Positions 29,049 to 42,441 are shown, counted from the first letter of the stretch. The stretch: 64,000 nucleotides of DNA from Sphingomonas sp. CFBP 8760 (GCF_014841615.1 NZ_JACYUG010000001.1:1-64000); one strand, 5' to 3'. Translations and numbers: made by a program. The notes: a model not told the origin generated them from the letters alone.

Positions 29049-29423
29049 ATGAGGATGGAACGCGGTCAGCCCGTGAACGGGCCGGCGATCCGTGGCTTCA
29101 CCACCGCGGGCTATCGCCTCGACGACGTGACGGTCGCGCCGTCGCTGCTGCTGACGATCGATCGCGCCAGCGACTGGATGCCGCCACCGCTGGCCGAACT
29201 GACGATCGCGGCGCTGGAACCCGCGCTGGACCCGAAGCCGGAATTCATCGTGCTGGGTACCGGCGCCGGGCTGGTCCGCCCGCCGCTGTCGCTGGTCCGC
29301 GCGCTCGACGCGCGCGGTATCGGGCTGGAGGCGATGGACAGTCGTGCCGCCGCCCGGGCCTGGGGTATGCTCCGCGAGGAAGGCCGCCCGATCGCGGCGG
29401 CGCTCTACCCGCTCGACGCCTGA
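29049..29423 (+). CDS. Mth938-like domain protein
   Basis: This is a small cytosolic protein of the Mth938/NDUFAF3-like fold (PEFIVLGTGAGLVRPP, RALDARGIGLEAMDSRAAARAWGMLREEG). In mitochondria relatives help assemble complex I; the bacterial role is unclear, though the gene often follows secDF. Length 124. ATGs at 29049 and 29055 are both possible starts. Confidence 0.85.
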   Translation: MRMERGQPVNGPAIRGFTTAGYRLDDVTVAPSLLLTIDRASDWMPPPLAELTIAALEPALDPKPEFIVLGTGAGLVRPPLSLVRALDARGIGLEAMDSRAAARAWGMLREEGRPIAAALYPLDA

Positions 29424-29459
29424 TCCTCGCCGGTCGCCGGCCGAACCTTTATCGCGGAA

Positions 29460-29487
29460 AGGGGTGGAGGAGACAGCCCCCACCCCT
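29460..29487. terminator. Possible hairpin between convergent genes
   Basis: AGGGGTGG (29460-29467) pairs with CCACCCCT (29480-29487) across a 12-base loop, in the gap between the Mth938-like gene and convergent manA. There is no T-run on either side, so it is at best a weak terminator. Confidence 0.3.
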
Positions 29488-29494
29488 GTCACGA

Positions 29495-30319
29495 TCAGAG
29501 GCGGACCGTGCCCGGATAGGCGAACAGATAATCCGCATCCTCGCTGGCCGTGATCGTCTCCGATCCGGTCACCGTCACGCATTCGCCCGCCTTGAAGGCG
29601 ACGCCGGCCACCTCGCCGCTGCCCTTGATCGGGACGATCCATGCCGTCAGCCCTTCGGGCAGCGCCACCGGATGCGTGCCGCCGGTCCAGCGTTCGAGCA
29701 CGAATTTCGGCCCCTCGACCAGCACGGTGCGATAGTCGCCTGCCAGCCCCGGTGACACGATCGGCCGATAGGGATCAAGATGCGCCACCGCGACGCCGTC
29801 ATCCAGATGCAGTTCGCGCGGCCGGCCGTAATCGTAGAGGCGATAGGTCGTCTCCGAATTCTGCTGCACCTCGATCAGGGTCAGGCCCGCACCGATCGCG
29901 TGGATCGTGCCCGATGGCGCGTAATAGAAATCGCCCGCCTTCACCGGCACCCAGTCCAGCTTCTCCTCGATCGATCCGTCAAGCGCGGAGTCGCGCAGTT
30001 CGTTCGCCCCGATCGCCTGTTTCGGCCCCAGCGCGATTGTCGAATCGGGGGTCGCCGACAGGATCGTCCAGCATTCGTCCTTGCCGCGCGGCAGGCCGCG
30101 CTTGTGCGCCTCATCGTCGTCGGGATGGACCTGCACCGACAGTTTCTCGCCCGTGAACAGATATTTGATCAACAGGGCGGGCGCGGTATCGCCCGGTGCC
30201 TGAAACCACACCTCGCCCACGGGCTCACCGCCGCCCTCGACATCGTCGAAGCCGGGATACAGGTCGCGCCGGCCCCAGGGTTTCTCGACGCGGTGGGTGT
30301 GGAGCAGCGTTGCCGGCAT
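29495..30319 (-). CDS. manA: Type I mannose-6-phosphate isomerase
   Basis: It interconverts mannose 6-phosphate and fructose 6-phosphate, feeding GDP-mannose for surface glycans. Zinc-site motifs are EKLSVQVHPDDDEAHKRG near residues 57-74, GKDECW, and SGTIHAIGAG near residue 137. VEKPWGRRDLYPGFD is the usual N-terminus. Length 274 is that of the short, Bacillus-like class. The ATG at 30319 has GAGGGA just upstream. It is divergent from bamD across 119 bases. Confidence 0.92.
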   Translation of the reverse strand: MPATLLHTHRVEKPWGRRDLYPGFDDVEGGGEPVGEVWFQAPGDTAPALLIKYLFTGEKLSVQVHPDDDEAHKRGLPRGKDECWTILSATPDSTIALGPKQAIGANELRDSALDGSIEEKLDWVPVKAGDFYYAPSGTIHAIGAGLTLIEVQQNSETTYRLYDYGRPRELHLDDGVAVAHLDPYRPIVSPGLAGDYRTVLVEGPKFVLERWTGGTHPVALPEGLTAWIVPIKGSGEVAGVAFKAGECVTVTGSETITASEDADYLFAYPGTVRL

Positions 30320-30438
30320 GGAATCCCTCGAAATCTGACATAAGATCATTGCGGAACGCGCGGGGGCGCCGCCCGCTCCGCTTCGGCATCGTCTAGCCTA
30401 TTGTTCGGGCGCTGTCCGCTGCGCTAAGGCGGTTGCCG

Positions 30439-31440
30439 ATGCGTATCCCCCAGTCCCGCGCGCTTGCCCTTGCGCTTCTTGCCGCCGTCGCCCTTCCGGT
30501 CGCCGGCTGCGCCCGCAACCAGGCGGCCAAGGGCGACACGCCCTATATCGCCCGCGATGTCGGCACGCTCTATTCCACCGCCAAGCGCCGGCTCGACCAG
30601 AGCCGGTACAAGGAGGCCGCGGTCCTGTTCGACGAGGTGGAGCGTCAACACCCCTATTCGATCTGGGCACGCCGGGCACAGTTGATGAGCGCGTTCAGCT
30701 ATTATCTGGCCAAGGATTATACCGCGTCGATCCAGTCGGCGCAGCGGTTCATCTCGGTCCATCCCGGCAACCGCGATGCGCCCTATGCCTATTACCTGAT
30801 TTCGCTTGGCTATTACGAGCAGATCCAGGACGTGACGCGCGATCAGCGGATCACGCGTCAGGCGCTCGACGCGCTGGGCGAACTGACCCGCCGTTACCCC
30901 AACACGCGCTATGCATCGGACGCGCGGCTCAAGATCGATCTGGTCAACGACCATCTCGCGGGCAAGGAGATGGAGATCGGCCGCTTCTACGAAGCGCGCA
31001 GCCAGTGGCTTGCCGCCAGCATGCGGTTCCGCAGCGTGGTCGACCGATACCAGACCACCACCCATGCGCCCGAGGCGCTGATGCGCCTGACCGAGACGTA
31101 TCTGGCCCTGGGCGTTCCGGCTGAGGCGGAGAAGGCCGCGGCGGTACTCGGTGCGAACTATCCCGGCAGCGACTGGTACGAACACGCCTACAAGCTGATG
31201 AAGGACCATCCGGTACAGCAGGCGGCGCTGGTCGCCCCCGGCACGCCGATCGTCGCACCGGGCACCAAACCCAACTCGCTTCCCGGCCTCAGCACCGATG
31301 CCACCCGCAATGCGCAGCCGGATGCGGTGCCGGGCACCGTGCAGCCATCGACCGCGCCGGTGACCGGTCCCGGCGGGGCCGCCCCGGTCGGCCCCGGCGC
31401 GGGTGCCGCCACCCTGCCTGGCCAGCCCACACCCCAATAA
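30439..31440 (+). CDS. bamD: Outer-membrane assembly lipoprotein BamD
   Basis: This is an essential part of the BAM complex that inserts outer-membrane proteins. The lipoprotein signal ends in PVAGC, so Cys 21 or nearby is lipidated. TPR-like helices fill about residues 40-255 (YKEAAVLFDEVERQHPYS, YTASIQSAQRFISVHPGN, EIGRFYEARSQWLAASMRF). The last 70 residues are a low-complexity Pro/Gly/Ala tail, longer than usual. Length 333. The ATG at 30439 has AAGGCGG upstream; a TTG at 30433 is less likely. recN follows after 58 bases. Confidence 0.95.
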   Translation: MRIPQSRALALALLAAVALPVAGCARNQAAKGDTPYIARDVGTLYSTAKRRLDQSRYKEAAVLFDEVERQHPYSIWARRAQLMSAFSYYLAKDYTASIQSAQRFISVHPGNRDAPYAYYLISLGYYEQIQDVTRDQRITRQALDALGELTRRYPNTRYASDARLKIDLVNDHLAGKEMEIGRFYEARSQWLAASMRFRSVVDRYQTTTHAPEALMRLTETYLALGVPAEAEKAAAVLGANYPGSDWYEHAYKLMKDHPVQQAALVAPGTPIVAPGTKPNSLPGLSTDATRNAQPDAVPGTVQPSTAPVTGPGGAAPVGPGAGAATLPGQPTPQ

Positions 31441-31498
31441 GGCGGACCTGGAACAAAAGCGGTTCAAATCCATCGCGAACCGGCGTACATCACCGCCG

Positions 31499-35376
<3,878 letters not shown>

Positions 35377-35440
35377 TATGGTCTTTCTGAACGTCCGTTA
35401 CGTCGGATGAGTGAGTTGGCCATGGCGACCTTGTCGGGCA

Positions 35441-35639
35441 TCTGCCGGCGGTCATACGCGCCATCGGCGAACAGACGGCCGATCCACGGCCATCGCTTGC
35501 GCAGGGCAGCGATGACCACGCGCGCCGGCGCTGTCGGAGATATCGGCGGTGGTGCGGTGCATTATCAGCAGCCGACCACCAGTGTCGACGGCGATACCGC
35601 CGACCATTCCTCGTCTGTCAGATCACGGGGATTCGGCAT
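35441..35639 (-). pseudogene. IS5-type transposase remnant
   Basis: On the minus strand, MPNPRDLTDEEWSAV (from 35639) is the start of an IS5/IS1182-like transposase. It is followed in another frame by GGIAVDTGGRLL...TTADISDSAGA, then back in the first frame by VVIAALRKRWPWIGRLFADG, after which similarity ends near 35441. A TGA interrupts the first piece. Most of the middle and all of the catalytic C-terminus are missing, so this is an inactive fragment. No terminal inverted repeats were found. The rest of the 454-base gap (35377-35830) holds the repeat described next and nothing else recognised. Confidence 0.75.
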
Positions 35640-35670
35640 CTGCTGGAGTTAGATGACATCAGATCGATTC

Positions 35671-35745
35671 GTCATGGCGAGCGCAGCGAAGCAATCCAGT
35701 GCCGGACCAGGACGCCCTGGATTGTTTCGCTGCGCTCGCCATGAC
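35671..35745. repeat. Dispersed palindromic repeat with 29-bp arms
   Basis: The left arm at 35671-35699 starts GTCATGGCGAGCGCAGCGAA. The right arm at 35717-35745 is its reverse complement with one mismatch, and a 17-base loop lies between. This GTCATGGCGAGCG...CAATCCAG type of element is widespread in alphaproteobacterial intergenic regions. It can form a long hairpin and may act as a terminator or RNA-stability element after ligA or between convergent genes. Confidence 0.85.
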
Positions 35746-35830
35746 GAACATCCGGATCAACCTCCTGTCATCCCGCTCTAGCGCCACCATCGACGCGCGC
35801 GGGCTGTTCCTATACGTCGGTCATGCGCCT

Positions 35831-37132
35831 TCATGGCGTACCGGCCACCCGGTCAGCGGTGATCGCGATACGCACGGCGACGGCCGCCGGGATATCGGTG
35901 GTGGCGGACCATTCGCCCTGACCGACGCCAAAGACGGTCCGGTCGATCGTCACCGCCCCCGTCATCTTCGCGACATCGCCCGCGATGGTCAGGGTGAAGC
36001 CAAGGGGCAATGGTCTGCTGACCCCACGCAGCGTCAGCGTGCCATCGGCCTTGTACCGGTCGCCGCCCAGATGGCGGAACCGGGTGGCGCGCCAGACGGC
36101 GGTCGGGTGCGTCGCCGCCGCGAACCAGTCGTCGCCGGGCAGCGCGGCCTGCTGACTGCTGACACTGGCGGTCACCGAGGCCATGTAGACGGTGATCGCC
36201 GCCGAGGATGTCGCGAGCGCATCGGGATCGAAGCGGATTTTGGCGTGCCATGCGTCGAAGCCGCCCTCTACCGGTGCCTGCGACCATGAGGTGCGGAAAC
36301 GGATGGACGACGCCTTCATCCGCACCGCCCAGTCTGCCGGTTTCGCGATGCCCGGCATAGTCGCCTGCTTCACCGGCGTTTCGGAGGGAAGCGGTCGCGG
36401 CACTGCCGCCGATGCCAGCGCCCCTGGCGGCGGCGTGGGTGTGGGGACGGCAGGCGACGGCGCGGTCACGTCATGCGGCGCCTCCGCGGGATATCCACCC
36501 CTCCCCCAGAGCATTAACCCGGCGAACGCCACGACGATCGCGATCGCCGCCGAACCGAGCAGCCGGGGCGACACCGGCACCATCCGCGCGAGATCGGTCG
36601 TGCGATCCGCGAACTGGTGCTTCAGCGCACCCGCCACATGCAGCGCGATCGCCAGCAATGCGATCCATACCATCACGACATGGGCGGCGGAGGCCGCGGC
36701 ATTGATCGCGTTGCGAACGGCGGACGAAAGACCGGATATCCCCGGCACGTGCGGCCACGGCACGATGGTGTAGAGCAATGTCGGCACGGCGACCTTGCCC
36801 GAAGACACGATGAGCCAGCCCGACAGGGGCAAGGCGAGCAACAATCCGTAGAAGCCCCTGTGGATCGCCTTGGCCAAGTGCCGTTCGATGGGCCGCAGCG
36901 CCGCCGATGGCGGCGGCGTATAAGCCAGCCGCCAGCCGATGCGGGCGATCGTCAGCAACAGGATCGTGATGCCGATCGACTTGTGGAGCTGGAATGCGGA
37001 GAACGTGTCCGGACCGCGGGACACCCCCATCCGCCAGCCCAGCCCGACCTGGAAAGCGAAGGCCGCCGCCGTCAGCCAGTGCAAGACGATCGCACCGCCG
37101 GCATAGCGCGGCGCGCCGCGAACGTGATCCAT
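35831..37132 (-). CDS. Cytochrome b561 fused to a YceI domain
   Basis: The N-terminal ~200 residues are a cytochrome b561-type membrane domain with four to five helices (IVLHWLTAAAFAFQVGLGW, FQLHKSIGITILLLTIARIGW, GFYGLLLALPLSGWL, AHVVMVWIALLAIALHVAGALKH), whose His residues in VLHWL, QLHKS, AAHVV and ALHVAGALKH would bind two haems b. Another helix near 205-225 and a Pro/Ala linker lead to a C-terminal periplasmic YceI lipocalin-like domain (about 265-433; WHAKIRFDPDAL, TFGVG-type ending). Such fusions suggest quinone or polyisoprenoid binding next to electron transfer. Length 433. The flanking genes give no further clue. The 253 bases before the next gene hold nothing recognised. Confidence 0.88.
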   Translation of the reverse strand: MDHVRGAPRYAGGAIVLHWLTAAAFAFQVGLGWRMGVSRGPDTFSAFQLHKSIGITILLLTIARIGWRLAYTPPPSAALRPIERHLAKAIHRGFYGLLLALPLSGWLIVSSGKVAVPTLLYTIVPWPHVPGISGLSSAVRNAINAAASAAHVVMVWIALLAIALHVAGALKHQFADRTTDLARMVPVSPRLLGSAAIAIVVAFAGLMLWGRGGYPAEAPHDVTAPSPAVPTPTPPPGALASAAVPRPLPSETPVKQATMPGIAKPADWAVRMKASSIRFRTSWSQAPVEGGFDAWHAKIRFDPDALATSSAAITVYMASVTASVSSQQAALPGDDWFAAATHPTAVWRATRFRHLGGDRYKADGTLTLRGVSRPLPLGFTLTIAGDVAKMTGAVTIDRTVFGVGQGEWSATTDIPAAVAVRIAITADRVAGTP

Positions 37133-37385
37133 CCCGCTTGCTCCCGTCAATGACAGGCGACCGAGCTTGCCCGCTCGGTATCGCCAGCCTGATAGTATGC
37201 GGCCCCGGGACAGGCGCAAAGCAGCTGCGCCCTCCCCGGCCGGTTCGTTCCCCTACCCGCCATCGCGCCGACGCTGTCAGATGCCTTGCCCGGTTCCGTC
37301 GACGCGATCGGCGCGGCGAAGAAGGCGATCTGATCGGTCGCAGGGCCCCCGCCGCCTGCCGGGCGCTTGCCCCGGAGCCGCCCGA

Positions 37386-39665
37386 TCAGAAGTTGACGCT
37401 GGCCCGCACGCCATATTGGCGCGGCGCACCGTAGAACTCGTTGTTGCCGGTCTGGCCCGAGACATAGTCCTTGTCGCCCAGATTGGTCCCGTACGCCTCG
37501 ATCTGGTAATCGCCGGAACGATAGGTCAACAACGCTGACAGCAACCCGCGACCGCTCAGCCGGTCCGTGACCGGATTTTAGAACAACGTGGTGAATTGCG
37601 ACCCGACATAGGCGTAGTTCAGGCGCGGTGTCAGTGTCGCATTGCCGCCAGCCTTGATGCTGTACTGCACGCCTGCATTGTAGGTCCATTTCGGCGACAG
37701 CAGGTTCTGTCCACCCGAGTTGGTCTGCAGGAACGGGCTGTAGTTGAAGCAGGTCGGCGGGCTGGACGCGACCCCGGTGGCGCATTGCGGCCCCAGTGTG
37801 CCGGGCGGCAGGCGGCGGGTGTTGACCAGCGTGATGCTGCCGAGCCGGGAGTCAACGAACGCCCCGCCGAAATCACCGGAGAAACCGCCAAACTTCACCT
37901 GCACCTGCGCCTCCAGCCCGCGGATACGGGCGCTGGGCAGGTTGGTGACGCCGGCCGTGCCGGTGTTCACATCGGTGATCGAGAACTGGAAGCCGTCATA
38001 CTCGTTCCAGAAGCCGCCGATCTGGGTGCGGATATGCCCGTCGGCCAGCGTCGATTTCAGCCCCGCCTCGTAATCCCACACCGTTTCGGGCTTGAAGATC
38101 GAGGTCGCCGAATTGAACCCGCCCGGCTTGTACCCGCGCGCCGCGAACACATACAGGAAATGGTCGGCGTTCAGCTGATAGTTGATCGCGACCTTGCCGG
38201 TGACGCGGCCGTCGCTCGCCGATCCGCCGAGGTTGACGATGCGGGCGTTGACCGTCGTGAAGGCCGGATTGCCGGTCCCCGCCCCGACATAGGCGCCGCG
38301 GAAGATTCCCCCCTCGCTCGACGTCTTATAGTGCGAGTAACGAACGCCGGTCTGGATCTCCAGCGCATCGGTCAGGTGGTAATTGCCCTGCGCGAAGATG
38401 CCGAGGGTCGTCTTCTTGGTCGCGGCGATCGTCCGCGTCGGCGCGGGATTGCCCGTGCTGGTGTTGAACAGGTCGACCTTGTTATACTGATAATAGCCGC
38501 CGAGAATCCAGTCGAACGGGCCATCGGTAGGCGAGATGATGTTGATCTCCTCGGTCGTCACCCGTTCGCGGACGGACTGGTTCTGCGTGAACGACGCCGT
38601 CGCGGTGCCATCCATGTCGTAGAGATTATTGACCCGGCGGTTCTGATACCCGCTCAGTGACCGGAGCGTGATGCCGTTGTCGAGGACATAGCGCAGGTCG
38701 AGGCCGTTGATCAGCGTCCGTTCGTGGTTGCGCGTCGGCGCATTGTAGCTGAGCGTGCGGATATCGTTCGTGCGCAACGCCGCGAACTGCGTGCCGAGGA
38801 TCGGGCGATAGGCATAGCCGCCGGTGTTGCGGTCGGTCAGCCCCAGCTTGTACAGCGCCTCGAAACTGCCCGGCTTCCACAACACGCCAACGCGGCCCGA
38901 CTTCTCGTTCAACCGCCCCGGATCGTTATCGAGCGGCCCGATATCGTCATAGAAGCTGTCGTTGCGCTGGAAATTGCCGGCGATCCGCACCGCCAGCGTG
39001 CTGGTGATCGGCAGGTTGAGCGCGCCCTGCAGGTTGGTCGTGTCGTAATTGCCGTATGCGCCCTGAACATAGCCGCCGACTTCGGTCAGCTTCGGGCTTT
39101 GCGAGTTGATGAAGATCGCGCCACCGGTCGAGTTCGATCCGACCAGCGTCCCCTGCGGCCCGCGCAGCACTTCCACCCCGGCGATGTCGTAGAACGCCGT
39201 CGTTCCCGCGATCGGCGGCTGGAACAGCCCGTCCAGATACGTGGCGACACCGTTGGACACGGCGGGCGACGGACTTGCCAGCCCGATGCCGCGGATATTG
39301 ACCGACTGGGTCAGGCCCGCATCAACCACCGATAGCGACGGCGACGCGAACTGGAGGTCGGACAGGCGCGTGACCGCCTTTTCCGCCAGTGCGGTGGGCG
39401 ACAGCGCGGTGGCCGCGATCGGCACCGTCTGAAGATTCTCCGACCGCCGCTGCGCCGTCACGATGATGTCGGCCAGGCTGTCCTCCGCCGGGGCGACGTC
39501 GGGTTCCTGCGCCGTCCCCGTCCCCGTCCCCGTCGCCGACTGCGCGGCGGGCGTCGTCGCGACCGGATCGGTCGGCGCCGCTGGTATCGCCTGCGCCGAC
39601 GCCGGGTGCGTCGACAGCATCGCGCCGAGTGTCACGGACGCGAGTAGAAAGGCCTTGGCCTGCAT
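37386..39665 (-). pseudogene. TonB-dependent receptor interrupted by one in-frame stop
   Basis: This is an outer-membrane active-transport receptor. A signal peptide (about 1-25, ending HPASAQA), TonB-box-like DIIVTAQRRSENLQTV, plug (VNIRGIGLASPSPAVS, LRGPQGTLVGSNSTGGAIFI) and beta-barrel strands are all in place. The frame meets TAA at 37578-37580, after GSQFTTLF. Reading on in the same frame gives NPVTDRLSGRGLLS, AYGTNLGDKDYV and GAPRQYGVRASVNF then TGA at 37386-37388, a normal receptor C-terminus. The expected codon is probably CAA or GAA, so a single base change explains the stop. The truncated product would lack the last 64 residues, including the final strand needed for outer-membrane insertion. 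The MarR gene lies 48 bases upstream. Confidence 0.88.
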
Positions 39666-39713
39666 GATTGATCCTCCCCGTTTTTCGTTATGATCCGGCG
39701 CACGCCGAACGTG

Positions 39714-40190
39714 TCAGGGTGTGCGCCCGCTCTTGTGAGCTTTTCCGGTCGCGCTGCGCTTTCGCGGCTCGAAATCGTGTAGTTTCTGAAGCATGGCGCG
39801 GAGAGCGACCTGTTCGTCATCGCTCAGCACGCTGAAATTGGTCGCGTCGGCACGTGCCGTGATTGCTTCGATCGCGGTGCGCAGTTCGGCACCGTGTGGC
39901 GTCAGGTACAAGGCATGGCTGCGGCGGTCGCGGCCGGGACGACGCTCCACCGCGCCGAGTGCGACGAGTTCGTTGACGGCCTTCATGGTGCTGGCGCGAT
40001 TGATGCCGAGTGCCCCGCCGAGCGCCATCTGGTCGCAGCCTTCATGCAGCGCGACGTAGATCACCGCCGTCGCCCGCGACGGCGTCACGCCGACTTCGCT
40101 GAGTTCCGCCGCCACCCGCGCGATCAGCTTCACCTCGGTACGATGAAGCAGATAGCCGAGATGCTCGGACAATGGGCCGAAGTCCGGCAC
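39714..40190 (-). CDS. MarR-family regulator upstream of the interrupted receptor
   Basis: This is a winged-helix regulator with N-terminal SEHLGYLLHRTEVKLIARVA, recognition helix QMALGGALGINRASTMKAVNEL and wing RRPGRDRRSHALYLTPHG. Length 158 with a basic C-terminal tail. The GTG at 40190 has GGAGAGG just upstream. It probably controls itself and the receptor that follows; ligand unknown. Confidence 0.88.
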   Translation of the reverse strand: MPDFGPLSEHLGYLLHRTEVKLIARVAAELSEVGVTPSRATAVIYVALHEGCDQMALGGALGINRASTMKAVNELVALGAVERRPGRDRRSHALYLTPHGAELRTAIEAITARADATNFSVLSDDEQVALRAMLQKLHDFEPRKRSATGKAHKSGRTP

Positions 40191-40219
40191 AGCCTCTCCT
40201 TTTTCATTGTTTGCTAGCG

Positions 40220-40242
40220 ATACAGTATCCCTGACATACAGT
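40220..40242. promoter_or_regulatory. Direct repeat in front of the MarR gene
   Basis: ATACAGT occurs at 40220-40226 and again at 40236-40242, 16 bases apart, 30 bases upstream of the GTG start of the MarR gene. It could be an operator or overlap the promoter. The rest of the 244-base gap between the two MarR genes is AT-richer and holds no gene that I can see. Confidence 0.35.
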
Positions 40243-40434
40243 TCGTCAAGTGCAAAATGTCATATCGATTGATGCAAAGGGTGGGTCCACAGCCTCCGCC
40301 ATCTCCACCTTCGATCGGATGACGCGGAAACATCATCGAATTTACGGTATGCTAGGCCCGCACTATCCCGGTGAGAATAATTTTCGACTCCGGCCACCCC
40401 GCCACGATGGTGGCCCGAACCGGATCAGTCCGCG

Positions 40435-40866
40435 TCAGGACCAGAGTCGGGTCAGCACCGATCGTGCCGCCCGATCGTCTCCACCGAGTCGTTCAAGGAT
40501 GAATCGTTCCTGTTCGGCCATGATCCCGCGCGCATTCGTGCAGGTCGCCTTGCCCGTTTCGGTAAGGGTCAGCCCGTGCGATCGCCCGTTTACCGGTTGG
40601 CGCGTCACCAGACCGCGCGATTCCAATCCGGCGGCAAGCGGCACCATGTTCGCGCGCTTGATCCCTAGCATCCGCCCGAGGTCGCTCTGGGTGATTCGTG
40701 GATTGTGCTCGATCAACAGCAGAATCGAGGCCTCCGACACCTTCAGTCCGATCGCATCCAGACGCTGCGCCAGCTCGCCGATGATCGCATTGGATGCACG
40801 CCGCAACAGATAGCCAAGATGGCTGTCGAACGGATTTTCGAGAATGCGGTCTGCCGAATGGATCAT
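40435..40866 (-). CDS. FerC-like MarR regulator of the ferulate genes
   Basis: This is a MarR winged-helix protein: HLGYLLRRASNAIIGELAQRL at the N-terminus, ITQSDLGRMLGIKRANMVPL as recognition helix, then VTRQPVNGRSHGLTLTETG. Length 143. It is divergent from the vanillin dehydrogenase-ferB-ferA operon, the position of FerC in Sphingobium sp. SYK-6, a repressor released by hydroxycinnamoyl-CoA. That function here is inferred from position and family. Confidence 0.85.
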   Translation of the reverse strand: MIHSADRILENPFDSHLGYLLRRASNAIIGELAQRLDAIGLKVSEASILLLIEHNPRITQSDLGRMLGIKRANMVPLAAGLESRGLVTRQPVNGRSHGLTLTETGKATCTNARGIMAEQERFILERLGGDDRAARSVLTRLWS

Positions 40867-40908
40867 GCCGGCATCGTACGATCCGGGCTTGCCGATGGCA
40901 AATTCGAT

Positions 40909-40925
40909 TGTTATTCATCATAACA
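40909..40925. promoter_or_regulatory. Candidate FerC operator
   Basis: TGTTAT (40909-40914), TCATC, ATAACA (40920-40925) is a perfect 6-bp inverted repeat in the 77-base divergent promoter between the MarR gene and the aldehyde dehydrogenase gene. It ends 18 bases before the latter's ATG, next to the AGGAGGGG ribosome site, so a bound repressor would block transcription. Inference only. Confidence 0.5.
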
Positions 40926-40943
40926 TAATCAGGAGGGGAACGG

Positions 40944-42398
40944 ATGATGCCGCACATCGATCTGAACATCGGAGGCAATGCGCGCGCCGCCTCGTCGGAG
41001 ATGACGTTCGATCGGCGCGATCCCGTCACCGGCGCGGTCGCCACCACCGCTGCCGCCGCGACGATGGCGGATGCCACCGCCGCCGGCGATGCCGCCGCCG
41101 CCGCCCTGCCCGGCTGGTCCGCGCTCGGCCCGAACGCCCGCCGCGCGATGCTGTCGAAGGCCGCCGACGCGCTGGCGGCGAAGGCCGATGATTTCGTCGA
41201 CGCGATGATGGGAGAGATCGGCGCGACCGAGGGCTGGGCCCGGTTCAACCTGATGCTGGCGGTCGGCATGGTGCGCGAGGCCGCCGCCCTGACCACCCAA
41301 ATCGGCGGCGAGGTCATCCCCTCCGACAAGCCCGGCTGCATCGCGATGGCGCTGCGCGAACCCGCTGGCGTCGTGCTGGGCATCGCGCCGTGGAACGCGC
41401 CGATCATCCTCGGCGTCCGCGCGATCGCGGTGCCGCTGGCCTGCGGCAACACCGTAATCCTCAAGGCGTCGGAGCAATGCCCGCGCACACACGGCCTGAT
41501 CGTCGAGGCGTTCGTGGCAGCGGGGCTGGGCGACGGCATCGTCAACCTCATCACCAACGCGCCGGCCGATGCCGGCGACGTGGTCGGCGCACTGATCGAC
41601 CATCCGGCGGTGCGGCGGGTGAACTTCACCGGATCGACCGCGGTCGGCCGGGTAATCGCCAAACGCTGCGCCGAGCATCTGAAGCCCGCGCTGCTCGAAC
41701 TGGGTGGCAAGGCACCACTGATCGTGCTGGACGATGCCGATCTGGACGAGGCGGTGAAGGCGGCGGCGTTCGGCGCGTTCATGAACCAGGGCCAGATCTG
41801 CATGTCGACCGAACGGATCATCGTGGTCGACGCGGTCGCCGACGCCTTCGCCGCGAAGTTCAGCGCCAAGGTGGCGACGATGGCGGTCGGCGATCCGCGC
41901 GCGGGCAAGACGCCGCTGGGCGCGGTGGTCGATCGCAAGACCGTCGCCCATGTCGCGGGACTTGTGCAGGATGCCCTGTCCGCAGGGGCGGAACAGTTGA
42001 ACGGCGGCGCGGCGGACGGCGTGCTGATGCCCGCGCACGTGATCGACCGGGTGACGCCGGCGATGAAGCTGTTCCGCGAGGAAAGCTTCGGCCCCGTCGT
42101 CGCCATCGTCCGCGCGGCGGACGAGGCGGCGGCGATCACGCTGGCCAACGACACCGAATATGGCCTGTCCGCCGCAGTGTTCACCCGCGACACCGCGCGC
42201 GGCCTGCGCGTCGCCCGCCAGATCAGATCCGGCATCTGCCACATCAACGGCCCCACCGTGCACGACGAGGCGCAGATGCCCTTCGGCGGGGTGAAGGGGT
42301 CCGGTTACGGCCGCTTCGGCGGCAAGGCCGGCATCGACAGCTTCACCGAGCTGCGCTGGATCACGATAGAGACCGAACCCGGCCACTTCCCAATCTGA
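40944..42398 (+). CDS. Vanillin dehydrogenase-like aldehyde dehydrogenase
   Basis: It is predicted to oxidise vanillin or protocatechualdehyde to the acid with NAD+. The fold motifs are GIAPWNAPIILG, FTGSTAVGR, LELGGKAP (general-base Glu) and MNQGQICMSTER (catalytic Cys), with EESFGPV near the end. It is closer to the salicylaldehyde/vanillin dehydrogenase branch than to betaine types. Length 484. Its placement directly before ferB supports vanillin, the aldehyde product of feruloyl-CoA cleavage. SYK-6 calls this role LigV. Confidence 0.85.
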   Translation: MMPHIDLNIGGNARAASSEMTFDRRDPVTGAVATTAAAATMADATAAGDAAAAALPGWSALGPNARRAMLSKAADALAAKADDFVDAMMGEIGATEGWARFNLMLAVGMVREAAALTTQIGGEVIPSDKPGCIAMALREPAGVVLGIAPWNAPIILGVRAIAVPLACGNTVILKASEQCPRTHGLIVEAFVAAGLGDGIVNLITNAPADAGDVVGALIDHPAVRRVNFTGSTAVGRVIAKRCAEHLKPALLELGGKAPLIVLDDADLDEAVKAAAFGAFMNQGQICMSTERIIVVDAVADAFAAKFSAKVATMAVGDPRAGKTPLGAVVDRKTVAHVAGLVQDALSAGAEQLNGGAADGVLMPAHVIDRVTPAMKLFREESFGPVVAIVRAADEAAAITLANDTEYGLSAAVFTRDTARGLRVARQIRSGICHINGPTVHDEAQMPFGGVKGSGYGRFGGKAGIDSFTELRWITIETEPGHFPI

Positions 42399-42441
42399 AC
42401 CCGTCCAGTCACCGCATTCACCACCTTCAGGAGTTCCATTC

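Noticed and set aside
37147..37785. Separate small gene at the end of the interrupted TonB receptor
   Set aside because: The frame is an off-frame reading; the in-frame continuation of the receptor after TAA gives the expected C-terminus.
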